Origin: Chloroflexota bacterium
GTDB taxonomy: Bacteria; Chloroflexota; Anaerolineae; Promineifilales; Promineifilaceae
Assembly (NCBI GenBank): GCA_020628815.1
Contig: JAHDEN010000043.1
Coordinates: forward strand, 1-38,708
Length of the DNA stretch: 38,708 nt
Direction of reading: 5' to 3'
In this document: positions 1 to 8,212 of the stretch, one piece after another
How the letters are laid out: the number at the start of each line of letters is the position of its first letter
Position numbering within the stretch: the stretch's first letter is position 1
Program-made: the position numbers and the translations under genes
The notes under the pieces: generated by a model
The model's input: the letters and a program-made list of their open reading frames with translations, nothing else
Told to the model about the DNA's origin: nothing
The model's database searches: none

Positions 1-515
1 AGCTCCCAAGCCAAGTGGTGAATTTCTGGCAGGATTAGTTTTTCCCACGCCAACCGCATGGCGGCCGGTGATCCTGGTGTGGTGATGATCAGACGTCCTT
101 TATAAACCCCGGCCGTAGCTCGCGAAAACATCGCGGCCGCACCAACTTGGTCATAGCTCAGCATCCGGAAAATTTCGCCAAAGCCATTCATCTCTTTTTC
201 GATTTTACGAATTAAAACATCGTATGTCCGGTCACGCTTGGCGATCCCCGTCCCACCATTAAACATGATAAGTTGAGCGCCGGTGTCCACCATTTCTTCG
301 AGCGCATCTTCAACTTGATCAGACTCATCTTTTACAATGCGGTAGCCCACTAATTTGTGGCCCGCTTGCTCAATCTCTTGGGTCAAATAATGATAATTTG
401 TATCGTTTTCTGGGGTACGTGTATCGCTTACCGTCACAATTGCAAGCTGGATCACCTCGTGCTGACCGGCCGCAATGTCACGATGCTGCTGTGCGCTTTC
501 TAAATTTGGTTCCAT
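1..515 (-). CDS. moaB: MoaB/MogA-like molybdenum cofactor biosynthesis protein, 3' end cut by the window
   Basis: I translated this by hand from the ATG at 513-515 on the minus strand. It stays open for about 171 codons to the window edge. The fold is the MPT-binding (MoCF_biosynth) domain: an N-terminal IVTVSDTR segment, the GGTGIAKRD loop that corresponds to the GGTG-x-x-x-RD substrate-binding motif of MoaB/MogA, and a [20 protein letters not shown] stretch near the end. Proteins of this family are about 165-190 residues, so only a few C-terminal residues should be missing. Family members act on molybdopterin (adenylylation or binding) in the cytoplasm during molybdenum cofactor synthesis. 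It lies 47 bp downstream of a PucC-like gene on the same strand, so the two may be co-transcribed. MoaB and MogA cannot be separated with certainty from motifs alone. Confidence 0.85.
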   Translation of the reverse strand, partial: MEPNLESAQQHRDIAAGQHEVIQLAIVTVSDTRTPENDTNYHYLTQEIEQAGHKLVGYRIVKDESDQVEDALEEMVDTGAQLIMFNGGTGIAKRDRTYDVLIRKIEKEMNGFGEIFRMLSYDQVGAAAMFSRATAGVYKGRLIITTPGSPAAMRLAWEKLILPEIHHLAWE

Positions 516-562
516 AGCTGGGATTTTATGCGAACTAGCAGGCAGTGACCAGTAGGCAGTGA

Positions 563-1948
563 TTAAAGCTCTACACCGGCCGCCTGAACATCTTCCGGTG
601 TGGTTGTAAATCGGCCGTAATCTTTTGCAAAGCCCGCAATATCAATCCGGGACAAAACGACTACAGAACCCAAAAGTCCAAGCGTCGCCACGAAAAAAGT
701 AATGCCATAAGACATATCTGGGGTTAACCCAAAGCCTAAGAACACATCACGCAGCAGGCTGCCTAAAAAGTTGCCTAATCCCTTAAAAATAAGGATAGAA
801 ATTGTCCACAAGCCCAAATAAGCGCCAGCATCTTCATCAGAAGACATAACCGCCATCAGGCTTAACCCACCAAACGTGTAAATACCAAAGCCTGCGCCAA
901 ACACAAACAGCGCCGTTTCGATCAGCCTGACTCCACCCAGAAAACTTTCAAGCGCGATTAGCCCCATCCCCAGTGCCATAATCGTCAGCCCCCAGCCTGC
1001 TACCCCTTTCTGCTCTTCCGGCCGTCTTTTTCGCCAATAATACGCTGCGCCAATCAACGTAATCACCGTAGCCGTTTGCCAATAGCTGTTGTATCGGGTT
1101 GTCTGCTGCATCGACTTTTCAAGCACATCTCCACCAAAAGGCTCTAGAATTACATCCTGCATCCATGCGGCTAAGGTGGCTAACGACAAAAAGATAAAGA
1201 AGAGGCGTGTGCGACGGTCGCTCCAGATTTTGCTCATCGTTGGCCAAAGCTGAACCTGTTCTTTCGCATGGGTAAATTTGTCTTTAATGTGGGGGGGGAT
1301 GCTCTGATTTTCGATACCAAGGATGCCGATTGTCCAGAAAAAGCCCCCAATCACCATCGTTGTAATTACCATCGAGCGGAAAATGGCCGGATCGTATTCT
1401 TCCATCCAATAAGAAAAGCTAATACCCGATATGGCAAAAAAGATGATTAGCACCGTTTCAGCAACGCTAATAGCAAACCCTTGATTCGCTTTAGGGGCAG
1501 AATCTCGCACCAAGGCCAAAAATGGGCTGCCCGAAAGTAGCGTGCCTACTCCGTACAGTGCAAAACAAAGAATCGCATATATCCATCCCAGCACGTCACC
1601 CGTTTCCCCTTCAAGCCGCTGTAAACTCAAAAGCAAAAATGGCAGCGAGATCACCATCAGCCCACGGCCGAACCAGATGTAGCTGGTACGATAAAAGCCA
1701 AAAAGCTTGGTTGTGTCGGAACGGTGTCCGGCCCACAAACTTAGCGGAGAAAGAAAGTAACGTAGCGCGATGAGTAGACCGATGGGCCAAGCGGGCATCC
1801 CAAAATTCGAGATCATCACCCGATTCCAAATGCTAGTCACCAAAATGTCGCCCATCGCCGAGCCGATCTGAAAACTAGACAGACGCAACATGCGTGGCCA
1901 ACTAAATTCGGCCGTTTCAGGTGTAGCTTGTTTTTCCACAGGTGACAT
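563..1948 (-). CDS. PucC-like (BCD family) major facilitator carrier
   Basis: A 461-residue hydrophobic protein with about 12 predicted membrane segments. The N-terminal part ([20 protein letters not shown], then [20 protein letters not shown] and [10 protein letters not shown]) resembles the PucC/LhaA group of the major facilitator superfamily, including the short GHRSD loop after the second helix pair. In phototrophic bacteria PucC/LhaA proteins assist light-harvesting complex assembly or handle bacteriochlorophyll. Homologues also occur where no photosystem is known, and the substrate here is unknown. The start is the ATG at 1946-1948. The gene reads towards moaB with a 47-bp gap. No photosynthesis gene is visible in this window, so a pigment role is only inferred from the family. 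Confidence 0.75.
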   Translation of the reverse strand: MSPVEKQATPETAEFSWPRMLRLSSFQIGSAMGDILVTSIWNRVMISNFGMPAWPIGLLIALRYFLSPLSLWAGHRSDTTKLFGFYRTSYIWFGRGLMVISLPFLLLSLQRLEGETGDVLGWIYAILCFALYGVGTLLSGSPFLALVRDSAPKANQGFAISVAETVLIIFFAISGISFSYWMEEYDPAIFRSMVITTMVIGGFFWTIGILGIENQSIPPHIKDKFTHAKEQVQLWPTMSKIWSDRRTRLFFIFLSLATLAAWMQDVILEPFGGDVLEKSMQQTTRYNSYWQTATVITLIGAAYYWRKRRPEEQKGVAGWGLTIMALGMGLIALESFLGGVRLIETALFVFGAGFGIYTFGGLSLMAVMSSDEDAGAYLGLWTISILIFKGLGNFLGSLLRDVFLGFGLTPDMSYGITFFVATLGLLGSVVVLSRIDIAGFAKDYGRFTTTPEDVQAAGVEL

Positions 1949-2130
1949 AGTGGAGAATCATACCAAAATCAGGTTATATCGAGGCAAAAGTTACAATGCG
2001 TTTCCAATAAATTACACTTTGTGCCGTTACCCATTGTCCAACAGATCGCGACCTTAAATAAGAACCCAAAGTTACCGGGCGCCAAAAGCTATTTTGCAGA
2101 AAACAAATCCTTTTGATATGAATGGCGGCT

Positions 2131-2180
2131 AGTGGTTTGTCGATTATCACTCGATGAAGATTTCAACGGGACAAACCACT
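2131..2180. repeat. 11-bp perfect inverted repeat in a divergent intergenic region
   Basis: AGTGGTTTGTC at 2131-2141 is matched exactly by GACAAACCACT at 2170-2180, with a 28-nt loop. It lies between the divergent PucC-like gene and PAP2 gene, about 78 bp before the PAP2 start. There is no T-run after the stem, so it does not look like a terminator. It could be a leader hairpin, an operator or a decayed repeat. Nothing else was recognised in the 1949-2257 gap. Confidence 0.45.
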
Positions 2181-2257
2181 TTAGGCCAATCTGGCCCGAC
2201 TAACATTTGTAAACCAGCGGTTTGCCAACTGTCACTTGGCAACAAGCACGAGGAATA

Positions 2258-3136
2258 ATGGACTTTGAATCTGCAATTGAGTGGATGTTTGTAATGCAAG
2301 AGGCTGGAGGGGCATTTGGGGAGATTTTCTTTCAGACCATCACCTTCTTAGGGGATCAAGAATTTTACTTGCTCCTTTTCCCGCTCTTGTTTTGGTGTAT
2401 CGATACCCGATTAGGTAGCCGTGTAGCAGTTGCGTACCTGCTTTCAACCATTTTAAATGTGGGGCTTAAAGAGCTATTTGATCAGCCACGGCCGTTTGAG
2501 ATTAATCCGGCCGTGGGCTTGATAGAAGAATATGGTCAAGGGATGCCCAGCAATCATGCTCAGGCAACCACCATAATTTTCGGCATTTTAGCCCACCATC
2601 TACAAAAAAAATGGGGATGGGTACTCGCCATTCTCATCCCATTCTTGGTCGGCTTTTCGCGCATTTATTTAGGCGTGCATTTTCCGTCACAAGTTTTTGT
2701 GGGATGGGGCATCGCCATTGTGCTGTTATTCATTTACATCACATTCATAGACCAATTAGATCAGTGGATCACGCAGCGATCACTAACGCAGCATGTAATC
2801 TTTGCCACAAGTTTGGCAGCCATTATTTTGCTTGCGTTAGGGTTCAATGGTGACATTGTGGCCGCCACCGCCGTCTTATGGGCGATGTGGTGTGGCGTAG
2901 CGCTCTTATTTGCTCTAGATGTTCCTTTTAGGGTGGAAGGCACAGCCATGCAAAAAGTCGGCCGGTTTATTCTGGGCGCCATCATCGTATTTGCGATCTT
3001 TGCAGGTCTCAGCGCAATCTTTCCAGATGAAGGGGAGCCCCTTTATGCGGTGCTACGCTTTGTCCGCTATGGGCTAGTCGGTTTATTTGTCACTTTGGCT
3101 GGGCCGTGGCTCTTTGCAAAAATAGGGCTTGGCTAA
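2258..3136 (+). CDS. PAP2-superfamily membrane phosphatase
   Basis: A 292-residue polytopic membrane protein with the three PAP2 (type 2 phosphatidic acid phosphatase) signatures in order: K71-x6-R78-P79, PSNH at 97-100, and SRIYLGVH at 134-141. Relatives dephosphorylate lipid phosphates such as phosphatidate or undecaprenyl pyrophosphate on the outer face of the membrane. Two deviations are visible. The usual PSGH is PSNH, and the aspartate four residues after the catalytic histidine (SRx5HxxxD) is Gln145 here. The C-terminal third adds several extra membrane helices beyond the core. I start it at the ATG at 2258, which has AGGA close upstream, rather than the in-frame TTG at 2222. The substrate cannot be told. 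Confidence 0.85.
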   Translation: MDFESAIEWMFVMQEAGGAFGEIFFQTITFLGDQEFYLLLFPLLFWCIDTRLGSRVAVAYLLSTILNVGLKELFDQPRPFEINPAVGLIEEYGQGMPSNHAQATTIIFGILAHHLQKKWGWVLAILIPFLVGFSRIYLGVHFPSQVFVGWGIAIVLLFIYITFIDQLDQWITQRSLTQHVIFATSLAAIILLALGFNGDIVAATAVLWAMWCGVALLFALDVPFRVEGTAMQKVGRFILGAIIVFAIFAGLSAIFPDEGEPLYAVLRFVRYGLVGLFVTLAGPWLFAKIGLG

Positions 3137-3166
3137 TGGCTGTATGCGGATAGTAGGCAAAAAAAA

Positions 3167-3199
3167 TGGCCGGCAATCGAGGGATCGAAAGTCCGGCCA
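3167..3199 (-). terminator. Possible minus-strand intrinsic terminator
   Basis: TGGCCGG at 3167-3173 pairs with CCGGCCA at 3193-3199. Read on the minus strand the stem is followed by eight Ts (complement of the A-run before 3167). It lies some 300 bp beyond the nudC stop, so it would be a backup for leftward transcription. The rest of the 3137-3499 gap shows no gene. Confidence 0.4.
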
Positions 3200-3430
3200 A
3201 AAAGAAGGAGGAAAAAAGGAGTTGGTTTGTTCTGTCTGTACTTATAAACACAATGATAGTTCAAATTTATTTAGTTTCAGTAAAGGGAATGTGACGTTTC
3301 TGTGAACAGCCCGAAATGAGAAAGAAAAAGGAACGTAAAGTGTGTATACCAGAGTACAGAATCGGTATTTGGGTCCTTCCCCGCTAAGGCTCACCCTTGA
3401 TTTAAACAAGACTATTTAGTGCTCCCCAAA

Positions 3431-3459
3431 ACAAAAATGCCCCAACCAAGTTGAGGCGT
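3431..3459 (-). terminator. Intrinsic terminator after nudC
   Basis: On the minus strand GCCTCAAC (3457-3450) pairs with GTTGGGGC (3446-3439), with one G-T pair and a 3-nt loop, followed by ATTTTTGTTTT. It sits about 45 bp beyond the nudC stop codon. Confidence 0.65.
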
Positions 3460-3499
3460 TTTCAAATAAATTATTTGGCTATCAGCCTTCTGAGTCTGT

Positions 3500-4336
3500 T
3501 TATGAGCCGGTTGTTTCAGCCACAAACTGTTCGATCAAACGGCCGGCAATGCTGATATCACTTGTCGGGATGTTTTCGGGCAACTCATCGGCCGCAAACC
3601 ATTCAGCATTGATAATCTCATCTTCCAACACAATCTCACCCGACTCATAGTCGCACGTAAACCCCAGCATGAGCGAATCAGGAAACGGCCAGGCCTCGCT
3701 ACCATAATATTTGATATTCTTAACCTTTAGCCCCACCTCTTCCATGACCTCGCGGGCTACAGTTTCTTCAAGATTTTCGCCAGGGTCTACAAATCCGGCC
3801 AAAATGCTCCAAAACCCACCAGGGTGCCGCTTGTTTTGCCCCAACAAGATTTTATCGCCGTTGCGCACCATCATAATCACAGCCGGTGAAATGCGCGCAT
3901 AGCGGGTCAGCTTACATTCAGGGCACACTTTAGATCGATCAGTCCCATAATCCATTTTTGCTGAACAATGGCCGCAGTATTGATTATTTCGATCCCAATC
4001 GTTAACAAAAATCGCTTTGAACGCAACCCGGCGCAAACCTTCATCTACTTGCCCAAACAAAAATCTGGGGTTCACAAATGATTGGTCTTCAGCCAATTCA
4101 ATGCGTTCATCCACTTCAGCCACCCAGCAAGCAACCCCATCCAGCTCGCCCAAAAAGTTATGCTGGGTAGAAGGGATGTTTAGCTCGGCCGGTGATTTGA
4201 TTTTAGGAATACCAGTAATTTGGCGACGGTTCTCAGGATTGACTAAAACCAAGAGTTTACGTTGGCTAAAAACAAACCACCACGCAGGTTGGTTATGATC
4301 TGCGGGTGCAGTCGCTTCGGCATTAAAGTTAAGCAT
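3500..4336 (-). CDS. nudC: NAD+ diphosphatase / NADH pyrophosphatase (NudC family)
   Basis: A 278-residue Nudix hydrolase with the whole NudC architecture. An N-terminal alpha-beta region is followed by a zinc ribbon with four cysteines (C121, C124, C138, C141). The Nudix box spans residues 181-203 (GFVDPGE start, REVMEEVG end, matching GX5EX7REUXEEXGU). After it comes SEAWPFPDSLMLGF at 213-226, the NudC variant of the SQPWPFPxS signature. NudC hydrolyses NAD(H) to NMN(H) and AMP, and in several bacteria removes NAD caps from RNA 5' ends. The start is the ATG at 4334-4336. It lies 24 bp downstream of a lipoprotein gene on the same strand and is probably in one transcript with it. Confidence 0.93.
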   Translation of the reverse strand: MLNFNAEATAPADHNQPAWWFVFSQRKLLVLVNPENRRQITGIPKIKSPAELNIPSTQHNFLGELDGVACWVAEVDERIELAEDQSFVNPRFLFGQVDEGLRRVAFKAIFVNDWDRNNQYCGHCSAKMDYGTDRSKVCPECKLTRYARISPAVIMMVRNGDKILLGQNKRHPGGFWSILAGFVDPGENLEETVAREVMEEVGLKVKNIKYYGSEAWPFPDSLMLGFTCDYESGEIVLEDEIINAEWFAADELPENIPTSDISIAGRLIEQFVAETTGS

Positions 4337-4360
4337 ATAAATTTATAGAGATAGAGTTTT

Positions 4361-5275
4361 TTATGGGTATCCACCATCTGGGCCAGGATAACCGGGGCCA
4401 GGTGTTGCGGGGTCAGGTGTACCGCTGCCGGTTCCGCCCAATCCGTCTGTTGTGGGGCTTGGCGTTACGGTAGGCTGATCTTCACCTGAAACTGTTGGCG
4501 TAGGCGTTTCTTCTTCATCTTGTTGGCCCGGCCGTGTTGCCGTTGGGGATGGTGTTTGTGTCGCCGTTGGTGCGGCATCGGCACGAGTCTGTGTAGCGGT
4601 TGGGGTCTGTGTTGGGCGATTTTGCTCAGCTTCATCTGGTGTGGCAGTCGCAGTTGGGATCGGTGTCGCACCTTGCGATCCGCTCTGGCTAGGGGTCGGG
4701 GTACTCTCCAGCACAGCATCATCTGGATTGCTCACATCGTCTTCAGGGGCACCGGTCGCGGCCGGTGGCGCAACAGAAATATTTCCCGTTTGCCCGCCAC
4801 GGCTCGCAATTATCGGATTAGGATCCAAAATGCGAACAATCTCCAAATGCCAAACCACTTCATTTTTCGGTTCTTTGGCACAGCCAACCGGTCCTTCGTA
4901 CCGTCGCCAAATCCCTTCAACGGTTACAAACTCTTGGTTTGGCAAAATATTGATAATCGATCCATGGCCACTCATGTTCATTTCTAGCCCATCAGAAATC
5001 AAATACCAATCAATCGATGGCCCTCGGCTGCGAGCACAACTTGCCTCGCGCAGCGGAATATAGCGGCCGGAAACCTGAATAAACCGATCCACAAAAATTG
5101 ACGGATCAGAATTAAGCGTCTCGAAGTTAACCGGAACGGACTGCTGGTTTATCACACCTATTAATGTAGGAGTCGGTTCGACAGGGCCGAAGGCACCGTC
5201 ATTCTGCTGACACGCAAAAGTCAGACTCAGGCCCAAAAGTAATAGGATAGTTATAGGATGAAATCGGCTTTTCAT
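4361..5275 (-). CDS. Lipoprotein with a Thr/Pro/Ala-rich C-terminal tail, function unknown
   Basis: A 304-residue protein that starts with a positively charged, hydrophobic signal peptide and a lipobox (LTFAC, Cys at about 22), so it should be a lipid-anchored surface protein. Residues about 45-155 form a compact domain with several cysteines and a beta-rich look (ASCARSRGPSIDWYLISDG, EFVTVEGIWRR); I cannot assign it to a family. From about residue 190 to the end the protein is low complexity: TPTPSQSGSQG, ATPIPTATATPDE and similar Thr-Pro runs ending in Gly/Pro repeats. Such tails are common in Chloroflexota surface proteins and probably act as flexible stalks. The ATG is at 5273-5275 and nudC follows after 24 bp. 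Confidence 0.75.
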   Translation of the reverse strand: MKSRFHPITILLLLGLSLTFACQQNDGAFGPVEPTPTLIGVINQQSVPVNFETLNSDPSIFVDRFIQVSGRYIPLREASCARSRGPSIDWYLISDGLEMNMSGHGSIINILPNQEFVTVEGIWRRYEGPVGCAKEPKNEVVWHLEIVRILDPNPIIASRGGQTGNISVAPPAATGAPEDDVSNPDDAVLESTPTPSQSGSQGATPIPTATATPDEAEQNRPTQTPTATQTRADAAPTATQTPSPTATRPGQQDEEETPTPTVSGEDQPTVTPSPTTDGLGGTGSGTPDPATPGPGYPGPDGGYP

Positions 5276-5502
5276 AGATAGAAGTTAAATGAGTTGGGGC
5301 CAATTGAACAAGTAAATTTTGCATGCACCCAAAAGAATTATACATGCTGAACCCCCGTCTGCATGCAAATTGTATATAAAAGATGCGTGTGGCATTATAT
5401 AAAAGTTGACTCAAACACAGCTTTATAGTCCTAGACGCTTGAGTTTACGATATGTTTTAGTTATAAGTTTGTATTAAATTTAAATTGAGGCGAGGCTCAT
5501 AG

Positions 5503-5531
5503 TTGAAATTCGAATTTCATAAAGTTATAAT
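5503..5531 (+). promoter_or_regulatory. Sigma-70-type promoter of tRNA-Leu
   Basis: TTGAAA at 5503-5508 and a perfect TATAAT at 5526-5531 are separated by exactly 17 bp. The -10 ends 21 bp before the first base of the tRNA, so transcription should start near 5538. The rest of the 5276-5552 gap is A/T-rich with no gene seen. Confidence 0.75.
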
Positions 5532-5552
5532 TCCCGGCTCCTAAGATAAGTT

Positions 5553-5634
5553 GGGGAAGTGGCGGAATTGGCAGACGCGCTTGACTTAGGATCATGTGCC
5601 GCAAGGCGTGAGGGTTCGAGTCCCTCCTTCCTCA
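5553..5634 (+). tRNA. tRNA-Leu (anticodon TAG)
   Basis: An 82-nt class II tRNA. The acceptor stem 5553-5559 pairs with 5627-5633 (one G-T pair) and the discriminator is A5634. The D arm is 5562-5578. The anticodon loop CTTAGGA at 5585-5591 has anticodon TAG at 5587-5589. A long variable arm has a 3-bp stem closed by GCAA (5598-5607), and the T arm is GAGGG-TTCGAGT-CCCTC at 5610-5626. The 3' CCA is not encoded. It reads CUN leucine codons. The anticodon stem carries a T-T mismatch at its second pair (5581/5595), which is unusual. Confidence 0.95.
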
Positions 5635-5649
5635 CTCTTTTAGAATAAG

Positions 5650-5676
5650 AAAACGTTGCAGTTGCAACGTTTTTTT
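5650..5676 (+). terminator. Intrinsic terminator after tRNA-Leu
   Basis: AAAACGTTGCA (5650-5660) and TGCAACGTTTT (5663-5673) form a near-perfect palindrome that runs straight into a T-run. It begins 15 bp after the tRNA and separates it from the trigger factor gene. Confidence 0.8.
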
Positions 5677-5754
5677 ATATCTAAGGGCAAATTCAAATTT
5701 TTACCAAGATTTTAAACAGGGAACCTAACAAAGAGCAGTTAAAAGAGGTGCAAG

Positions 5755-7185
5755 GTGTCACTAACAGTCACAACACAAGAAGATGAACAACGTCAATTGG
5801 CGATGAGCATTACCGTAGATGAAAAGCGGGTCATGGGCGAAATGAAAAAAATCGCCAAAAACCTAGCAAAAAACATGCGTGTTCCAGGTTTCCGGCCGGG
5901 CAAAGCGCCATTCAGCGTTGTATCTAAACGGGTTGGCGAAGAAAGCCTGCGGGCCCAAGCGCTCGAAGATATGCTCAACGAGGTTATCTTTGAAGCCATG
6001 GAGCAAGAAGAAGTTGTTCCTTATGCGCGGCCGTCGTTGACCGATATGGATCTTAGCCCCGCAAAAATTGACATCGTTGTCCCACTAGAGCCAGTTGTTA
6101 CGTTAGGTGACTATCGTTCTCTACGACGCAAAATCAAACAACCTAAAGTATCAAAAGAAGCTGTTCAAGAAGCCATCGATGCTTTCATCGAACGCAAAAC
6201 CACAACTGAACCGGTAGAAGATCGCAAATCTAAAAAAGGTGATGTGATCAAAGTAACCGGTAAAGGTGTATTTGCAGAACCGGCCGAAGGGCAAGACGAG
6301 CCAGAAGTTTTCTTTGATGAGCAAGAAGGGACAGAATTTGTTCTAGACAAAGAAAAAACCTTCAAAGGTACCGACTTTGTTAAAAAACTAAGCGGCAAAA
6401 ACGTGGGCGACTCAGCCAAATTCTCTATCACCTACCCAGATGATTACGAGATTACAGACTTTGCGGGCAAAACAATCAACTTTGAACTTGATGTAATTGA
6501 GCTTAGCAGCCGCACTATTCCAAAACTGACTGATGAGTTAGTTAAAGAAGACAATTACGAAGACGTAAAAGATTTCAAAGCCAAAACCAAGAAAACGCTT
6601 GAAGATCAAGCTTTTGAAACATTCCGTGGTGAAGTTCTTGACGAATGGATCGTAGATTTAAAGAAAGATGCGACCCTTGTTTACCCACCCGGTGCAGTAG
6701 ATGCAGAGCTGGATGACCGCCTAGAAGGGTTCAAACAGCAAATCTCATCTTACGGCTGGAAATGGGAAGACTACATGAACATGCAGGGTGAATCAGAAGA
6801 CGGCATGAAAGAGATGTGGCGCGAAGATGCGACCACAAATCTAGAAAACGGTTTATTGCTTCGCCAATTTATCTCTGACGAATACTTGAAACTTGAAAAA
6901 GAAGAAGTGGATGCGCTTGTTGAAGAGCGTATGGAAAGCTTCGGCGAGTTAGAAGACGAGATGAAAGAGACGATGCGCGGTGTGTTATCAAGCGGTGAAA
7001 GCTTGCAGCGCATGAGCAATGAGATCATGGTGCGTAAATCGTTTGAGCGCATTGAAGGCATCTTGGCTGGCAAAGCCCCAGACTTAGAAGAGCTAAAAGC
7101 AGCGGCTGAAGCGGCCGAGGCTGAAGAAAATGCAGACGAAGCGGAAGAAACCGCTGATGAAGCAGCAGCTGAACCGGCTGAGTAA
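5755..7185 (+). CDS. tig: Trigger factor, ribosome-bound chaperone and peptidyl-prolyl isomerase
   Basis: A 476-residue protein with trigger factor architecture. The N-terminal ribosome-binding domain contains MRVPGFRPGKAPFSVV at about residues 42-57, which includes the GFRxGKxP signature that contacts the ribosomal exit site. An FKBP-type PPIase domain follows at about 155-245 (KKGDVIKVTG to INFELDVIE), then a long helical, highly charged C-terminal domain. The last 35 residues are an Ala/Glu-rich low-complexity tail, an extension over well-known homologues. The start is a GTG at 5755 with AGAGGTG just upstream. The clpP gene follows, as in many bacteria, but a terminator at 7253-7287 and a leader of its own suggest that clpP is separately controlled. 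Confidence 0.95.
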   Translation: MSLTVTTQEDEQRQLAMSITVDEKRVMGEMKKIAKNLAKNMRVPGFRPGKAPFSVVSKRVGEESLRAQALEDMLNEVIFEAMEQEEVVPYARPSLTDMDLSPAKIDIVVPLEPVVTLGDYRSLRRKIKQPKVSKEAVQEAIDAFIERKTTTEPVEDRKSKKGDVIKVTGKGVFAEPAEGQDEPEVFFDEQEGTEFVLDKEKTFKGTDFVKKLSGKNVGDSAKFSITYPDDYEITDFAGKTINFELDVIELSSRTIPKLTDELVKEDNYEDVKDFKAKTKKTLEDQAFETFRGEVLDEWIVDLKKDATLVYPPGAVDAELDDRLEGFKQQISSYGWKWEDYMNMQGESEDGMKEMWREDATTNLENGLLLRQFISDEYLKLEKEEVDALVEERMESFGELEDEMKETMRGVLSSGESLQRMSNEIMVRKSFERIEGILAGKAPDLEELKAAAEAAEAEENADEAEETADEAAAEPAE

Positions 7186-7252
7186 AATCTAAGTCCTGAT
7201 GAGATATTAACGCCCTACCTAATGTAACGTTTATATCTAACGTGTAAAATTT

Positions 7253-7287
7253 AAGGCGTTGCCCATGACTGGGTAACGCTTTTTTTG
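7253..7287 (+). terminator. Intrinsic terminator after trigger factor
   Basis: AAGGCGTTGCCCA at 7253-7265 pairs with TGGGTAACGCTTT (7270-7282) around a 4-nt loop, with one mismatch or wobble, and is followed by a T-run. It lies about 70 bp after the tig stop codon. Confidence 0.75.
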
Positions 7288-7415
7288 TTTAGGGGTATTA
7301 TTTCCCCCTGTTCCAGTCATTGTGTCACTGGTAGAATGGTGCTTATTCGTTTAAGTGACTTTTACCCACTCATAACATGACAATCGGTTTATCCCGATTT
7401 TAAATTACAAATCAT

Positions 7416-7470
7416 TCAGGTAAACGGCTGAATCTCTACAGCGATTCAGCTTAAAGCAGAGATTGCCTGA
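7416..7470 (+). promoter_or_regulatory. Two-tier hairpin in the clpP 5' leader
   Basis: An inner perfect stem GCTGAATC/GATTCAGC (7427-7434 and 7443-7450, 8-nt loop) is nested in an outer stem TCAGGTAA/TTGCCTGA (7416-7423 and 7463-7470, one G-T pair). It ends 9 bp before the AGGAG ribosome binding site at 7479-7483. There is no T-run, so it is not a terminator. It could modulate translation or mRNA stability of clpP. Function is inferred only from position. Confidence 0.5.
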
Positions 7471-7492
7471 TTTAAAATAGGAGTAAGAAAGC

Positions 7493-8107
7493 GTGCATAA
7501 CATGCTCCCCTCTTCAGTTATACCTTACGTTATAGAATCCACTCCGCGCGGTGAGCGGACAATGGATATTTATTCGCTCTTGTTCAAAGAGCGCATTGTT
7601 TTCCTTGGTACACCCATTAATGACCAAGTAGCCAATGCAATTGTGGCCCAGCTTCTGGTTTTATCGCGAGAAGATCCAGACAAGCCGATTAGTTTTTACA
7701 TTAACTCTCCTGGTGGTCAGGTTTATGCAGGTATGGCGATCTATGACACCATGCAACAGATTCCTAGCCCTGTTTCGACCGTAGCGGTTGGATTTACAGC
7801 CAGCTTTGGCACCGTGCTTTTGACGGCCGGTGAGCCAGGCATGCGCTATGCGTTACCCAACGCAACGATCCACATGCATCAACCTTTGGGTGGTGCACAA
7901 GGTCAAGCATCTGATATCCAGATTCAGGCACAAGAGATTTTACGTTTACGGACATCGTTGAACGGTATTTTGGCAAAACATACCAATCAGTCTCTCGAAA
8001 AAATTGAGACGGACACCGACCGTGATATTTATATGAGCGCCGCAGAAGCGATGGAATACGGTCTGATCGACCAAGTTCTTGAAAACCCGGCCGACGCTGG
8101 TAAATAA
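7493..8107 (+). CDS. clpP: ATP-dependent Clp protease proteolytic subunit
   Basis: A 204-residue ClpP. The catalytic triad is visible: Ser104 in GFTASFG, His129 in IHMHQPLGG, and the Asp of the [12 protein letters not shown] motif (D178). [16 protein letters not shown] is the conserved oxyanion-region strand and loop. ClpP forms a two-ring barrel that degrades substrates unfolded by ClpX, ClpA or ClpC in the cytoplasm. The GTG at 7493 is preferred because AGGAG (7479-7483) is 9 bp upstream; the in-frame ATG at 7502 would be 18 bp away. Segments preceding [12 protein letters not shown] look like the short processed propeptide of other ClpPs. No clpX is present nearby in this window. Confidence 0.96.
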   Translation: MHNMLPSSVIPYVIESTPRGERTMDIYSLLFKERIVFLGTPINDQVANAIVAQLLVLSREDPDKPISFYINSPGGQVYAGMAIYDTMQQIPSPVSTVAVGFTASFGTVLLTAGEPGMRYALPNATIHMHQPLGGAQGQASDIQIQAQEILRLRTSLNGILAKHTNQSLEKIETDTDRDIYMSAAEAMEYGLIDQVLENPADAGK

Positions 8108-8131
8108 TCCCGTAACCTGTTTTTAAAACAC

Positions 8132-8166
8132 AAAAGCCCGGCTAGTTTTTCTAGTCGGGCTTTTTT
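8132..8166. terminator. Bidirectional intrinsic terminator between clpP and the histidine kinase
   Basis: AAAAGCCCGGCTAG (8132-8145) and CTAGTCGGGCTTTT (8151-8164) pair with a single wobble around TTTTT. There are T-runs on both strands, fitting the convergent genes clpP and the kinase gene, whose stop is at 8213. Confidence 0.85.
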
Positions 8167-8212
8167 ATTGCCTAAAACATTTTTGGTGACTTGATTCGTC
8201 TTCTAAAAAATA

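Noticed and set aside
2761-2985. Minus-strand open frame inside the PAP2 gene
   Set aside because: It lies wholly within a well-supported membrane protein gene and shows no features of its own.
4520-5063. Plus-strand open frames opposite the lipoprotein gene
   Set aside because: They are created by the Thr/Pro-rich repeat codons of the lipoprotein on the other strand; the proteins have low-complexity Cys/Trp/Arg composition and no family features.
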